This document shows positions 61,377 to 64,000 of a stretch of DNA of 64,000 nucleotides, one piece after another. The position numbers and the translations under genes are program-made. Source of the DNA: Tomocerus qinae (lineage: Eukaryota; Arthropoda; Collembola; Entomobryomorpha; Tomoceridae); NCBI GenBank assembly GCA_020055645.1, contig CM034548.1, positions 51,203,411 through 51,267,410 of the forward strand. Direction: 5' to 3'. The notes under the pieces are model-generated. The model did no database searches and had not been told where the DNA came from. It was given only the letters and a program-made list of their open reading frames with translations. Position 1 is the first letter of the stretch, and the number at the start of each line of letters is the position of its first letter.

Positions 61377-62690
61377 TCGAATAGCCACTCTAATTGGTCG
61401 AAAATAAATGTTGTTCCTAGACGCGTAAAACCAATCTTCTTAAAGTTTAGGGTGGTAAATACAATTTTTTAAGACAGATATGACATTTCATTCTTCAACT
61501 ATATTGAAATGATTACAAGTATTCGAATAGCTTCTCTAATTGGTCGAAAATAAAAGTTGGTCCTAGACCCGTAAAACCAACCTTCTAAATGTTTGAGGTG
61601 GTAAATACAATTTTTTAAGAAAGATATGTTATTTCTATCTTCAACCATATTGAAATAATTACAAGTATTCGAATAGCTTTTCTAATTGGTCGAAAATAAA
61701 AGTTGGTCCTAAAACCGTAAAACCAACCTTCTAAATGTTTAGGGTGGTAAATACAACTTTTTTAGACCGATAAAATATTTAATTCTTCAACTATATTGAA
61801 ATGATTACAAGTATTCTAATAGCTTCTCTAATTGGTCGAAAACAAAAGTTGGTCCTAGACACCCAAAACCAACCTTCTAAATGTTTAGTTTGGTAAATAC
61901 AATTTCTTAAAACAGATATGACATTTTATGCTTTAACCATATTGAAATGATTACAAGTATGCGAATAGCTACTTTAAATGGTCGAAAATAAAAATTGGTC
62001 CTAGACCCGTAAAACCAACCTTCTAAATGTTTGAGGTGGTAAATACAATTTTTTAAGAAAGATATGACATAACTATCTTCAACCATATTGAAATGATGAC
62101 AAGTATTCGAATAGCCACTCTAATTGGTCGAAAATAAATGTTGTTCCTAGACGCGTAAAACCAATCTTCTTAAAGTTTAGGGTGGTAAATACAATTTTTT
62201 AAGACAGATATGACATTTCATTCTTCAACTATATTGAAATGATTACAAGTATTCGAATAGCCACTCTAATTGGTCGAAAATAAATGTTGGTCCTAGACCC
62301 GTAAAACCAATCTTCTTAAAGTTTAGGGTGGTAAATACAATTTTTTAAGACAGATATGACATTTCTATCTTATACCATATTGAAATGATTACAAGAATTC
62401 GAATAGCTTCTCTATTTGGTCGAAAATAAAAGTTGGTCCTAGACCCGTAAAACCAAACTTCTAAATGTTTGAGGTGGTAAATACAATTTTTTAAGAAAGA
62501 TATGACATTTCTATCTTCAACCATATTGAAATGATGACAAGTATTCGAATAGCTTCTCTAATTGGTCCAAAATAAAAGTTGGTTCTAGCCACCCAAAACC
62601 AACCTTCTAAGTGTTTGAGGTGGTAAATACAATTTTTTAAGAAAGATATGTTATTTCTATCTTCAACCATATTGAAATAATTACAAGTAT
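61377..62690. repeat. Near-regular stretch D-E-A-B-C-D-F-G-H
   Basis: D 61377, an E-like blend 61523 (starting GCTTCTCTAATTGGTCG), A 61669, B 61815, C 61961, D 62107, an F with TGTTGG instead of TGTAGT, G and an H with GAAAGATATG follow 11-mer order up to H. Confidence 0.78.
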
Positions 62691-63274
62691 TCGAATAGCT
62701 TTTCTAATTGGTCGAAAATAAAAGTTGGTCCTAGACCCGTAAAATCAACCTTCTAATTGTTTGAAATGGTAAATACAATTTTTTAAGACAGATATGACAT
62801 TTCTATCTTATACCATATTGAAATGATGACAAGTATTCGAATAGCTTCTCTAATTGGTCCAAAATAAAAGTTGGTTCTAGACACCCTAAACCAACCTTCT
62901 AAATGTTTAGTTTGGTAAATACAATTTTTTAAGACAGATATGACATTTAAGTCTTCAACTATATTGAAATGATGACAAGTATTCGAATAGCTTCTCTAAT
63001 TGGTCGAAAATAAAAGTTGGTCCTAGACCCGTAAAACCAATCTTCTTAAAGTTTAGGGTGGTAAATACAATTTTTTAAGACAGATATGACATTTATATCT
63101 TTTAGAATATTGAAATGAATACAAGTATTCGAATAGCTTCTCTAATTGGTCAAAAATAAAAGTTGGTCCTAGACCCCCTAAACCAACCTTCTAAATATTT
63201 AGTTTGGTAAATACAATTCTTTAAGACAGATATGACATTTTATGCTTTAACAATATTGAAATGATGACAAGTAT
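62691..63274. repeat. Irregular stretch of four monomers
   Basis: An A-left monomer with AAAATCAACC and GTTTGAAATGG, an H/B blend (GGTCCAAAAT, ACACCCTAAACC), a monomer ending like I (TCTTTTAGAATAT) and a J-like monomer with CCCCCTAAACC and GTTTGG on the centre-right. The slot sequence I-J-D is recognisable, but the contents are replaced. Confidence 0.72.
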
Positions 63275-64000
63275 TCGAATAGCCACTCTAATTGGTCGAA
63301 AATAAATGTTGTTCCTAGACGCGTAAAACCAATCTTCTTAAAGTTTAGGGTGGTAAATACAATTTTTTAAGACAGATATGACATTTCATTCTTCAACTAT
63401 ATTGAAATGATTACAAGTATTCGAATAGCCACTCTAATTGGTCAAAAATAAATGTTGGTCCTAGACCCGTAAAACCAACCTTCTAAATGTTTGAGGTGGT
63501 AAATACAATTTTTTAAGACAGATATGACATTTCTATCTTCAACCATATTGAAATAATTACAAGTATTCGAATAGCTTTTCTAATTGGTCGAAAATAAAAG
63601 TTGGTCCTAAAACCGTAAAACCAACCTTCTAAATGTTTAGGGTGGTAAATACAACTTTTTTAGACCGATAAAATATTTAATTCTTCAACTATATTGAAAT
63701 GATTACAAGTATTCTAATAGCTTCTCTAATTGGTCGAAAACAAAAGTTGGTCCTAGACACCCAAAACCAACCTTCTAAATGTTTAGTTTGGTAAATACAA
63801 TTTCTTAAAACAGATATGACATTTTATGCTTTAACCATATTGAAATGATTACAAGTATTCGAATAGATACTCTTATTGGTCGAAAATAAATGTTGGTCCT
63901 AGACCCGTAAAACCAACCTTCTAAATGTTTGAGGTGGTAAATACAATTTTTTAAGAAAGATATGACATAACTATCTTCAACCATATTGAAATGATGACAA
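63275..64000. repeat. D-E-A-B-C run cut by the window end
   Basis: D 63275, E 63421, A 63567, B 63713 and a C variant at 63859 (GATACTCTTATTGG) which lacks only its last 4 bp. The array clearly continues beyond the window. Confidence 0.85.

Larger units (their letters stand above)
1..64000. repeat. 146-bp satellite array, head to tail, entire window
   Basis: Landmarks such as the GATTACAAG near the monomer end recur every 146 bp from the first base to the last (for example 135, 281, 427, 573, 719, 865 and 1011). Counting phase gives 439 monomers with a net length loss of 90 bp, mostly two 27-bp deletions and 1-bp changes in a T tract. All monomers have the same orientation. The monomer is AT-rich, with conserved blocks TTGGTC, GTTGGTCCTAGACCCG, AAAACCAAC, GGTGGTAAATACAA, a T5-T8 tract, AGATATGACATT and ATTGAAATGATTACAAG. 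No open frame of gene-like length exists, because 146 is not a multiple of three and frames rotate at each monomer. Arrays of this kind are typical of eukaryotic centromeric or pericentromeric heterochromatin. That role is inferred; the family is not one I recognise. Confidence 0.98.

Noticed and set aside
1-64000. CRISPR array
   Set aside because: Regular spacing might suggest one, but the whole 146-bp unit is repeated. There are no short identical repeats separated by unique spacers and no cas genes.
1-64000. Origin of replication, telomere or rDNA spacer
   Set aside because: There are no telomere-type short G-rich repeats, no rRNA segments and no unique AT-rich element apart from the monomer itself.

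Overview
The whole 64-kb window is one uninterrupted, head-to-tail tandem satellite array. The basic unit is 146 bp (about 31% G+C, counted by hand on one monomer), always in the same orientation. By phase-counting there are 439 monomers, and the last lacks its final 4 bp at the window edge. I see no gene, RNA gene, transposable element, CRISPR array, telomere repeat or unique-sequence island. An array this long, built of nucleosome-sized AT-rich monomers in higher-order repeats, points to a eukaryote with large heterochromatic arrays and suggests a centromeric or pericentromeric satellite of a plant or animal. I do not recognise the monomer as a named family and cannot name the organism.

Monomers fall into ten recurring types, here called A to J, starting at the phase TCGAATAG (or TCTAATAG / GCGAATAG). 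Types differ by roughly 10% (D and E differ at 15 of 146 positions in my hand alignment), while copies of one type are usually identical or nearly so. Two higher-order repeats (HORs) coexist: a 5-mer E-A-B-C-D (730 bp) and an 11-mer A-B-C-D-F-G-H-I-J-D-E (1606 bp). The 11-mer is the 5-mer plus a 6-mer (D-F-G-H-I-J), and D occurs at both junctions. D is therefore a natural pivot for unequal exchange between the two states.

Layout: 1-6223 mixes 11-mers and 5-mers and carries an 18-monomer tandem duplication. 6224-11768 is mostly 5-mers. 11769-15415 is a mosaic with hybrid monomers. 15271-21543 repeats the 6.2-11 kb block and ends in six clean 5-mers. 21690-23438 is irregular. 23439-26211 is 5-mers. 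26212-30883 is a mosaic. From 30884 to 44878 irregular islands of older-looking monomers alternate with short regular stretches. 44879-54512 is 11-mer territory with a 3-kb tandem super-repeat. 54513-56264 is irregular. 56265-60792 is 11-mer again. 60793-64000 mixes irregular and regular monomers.

Nothing here works as a gene set. The content of the window is its repeat architecture and the record of slippage, deletion, unequal crossover, conversion and segmental duplication written in shared private variants. Types and offsets were assigned by eye from landmark bases, so individual mosaic calls may be off by tens of bases, and near-identical copies should be confirmed against the assembly.
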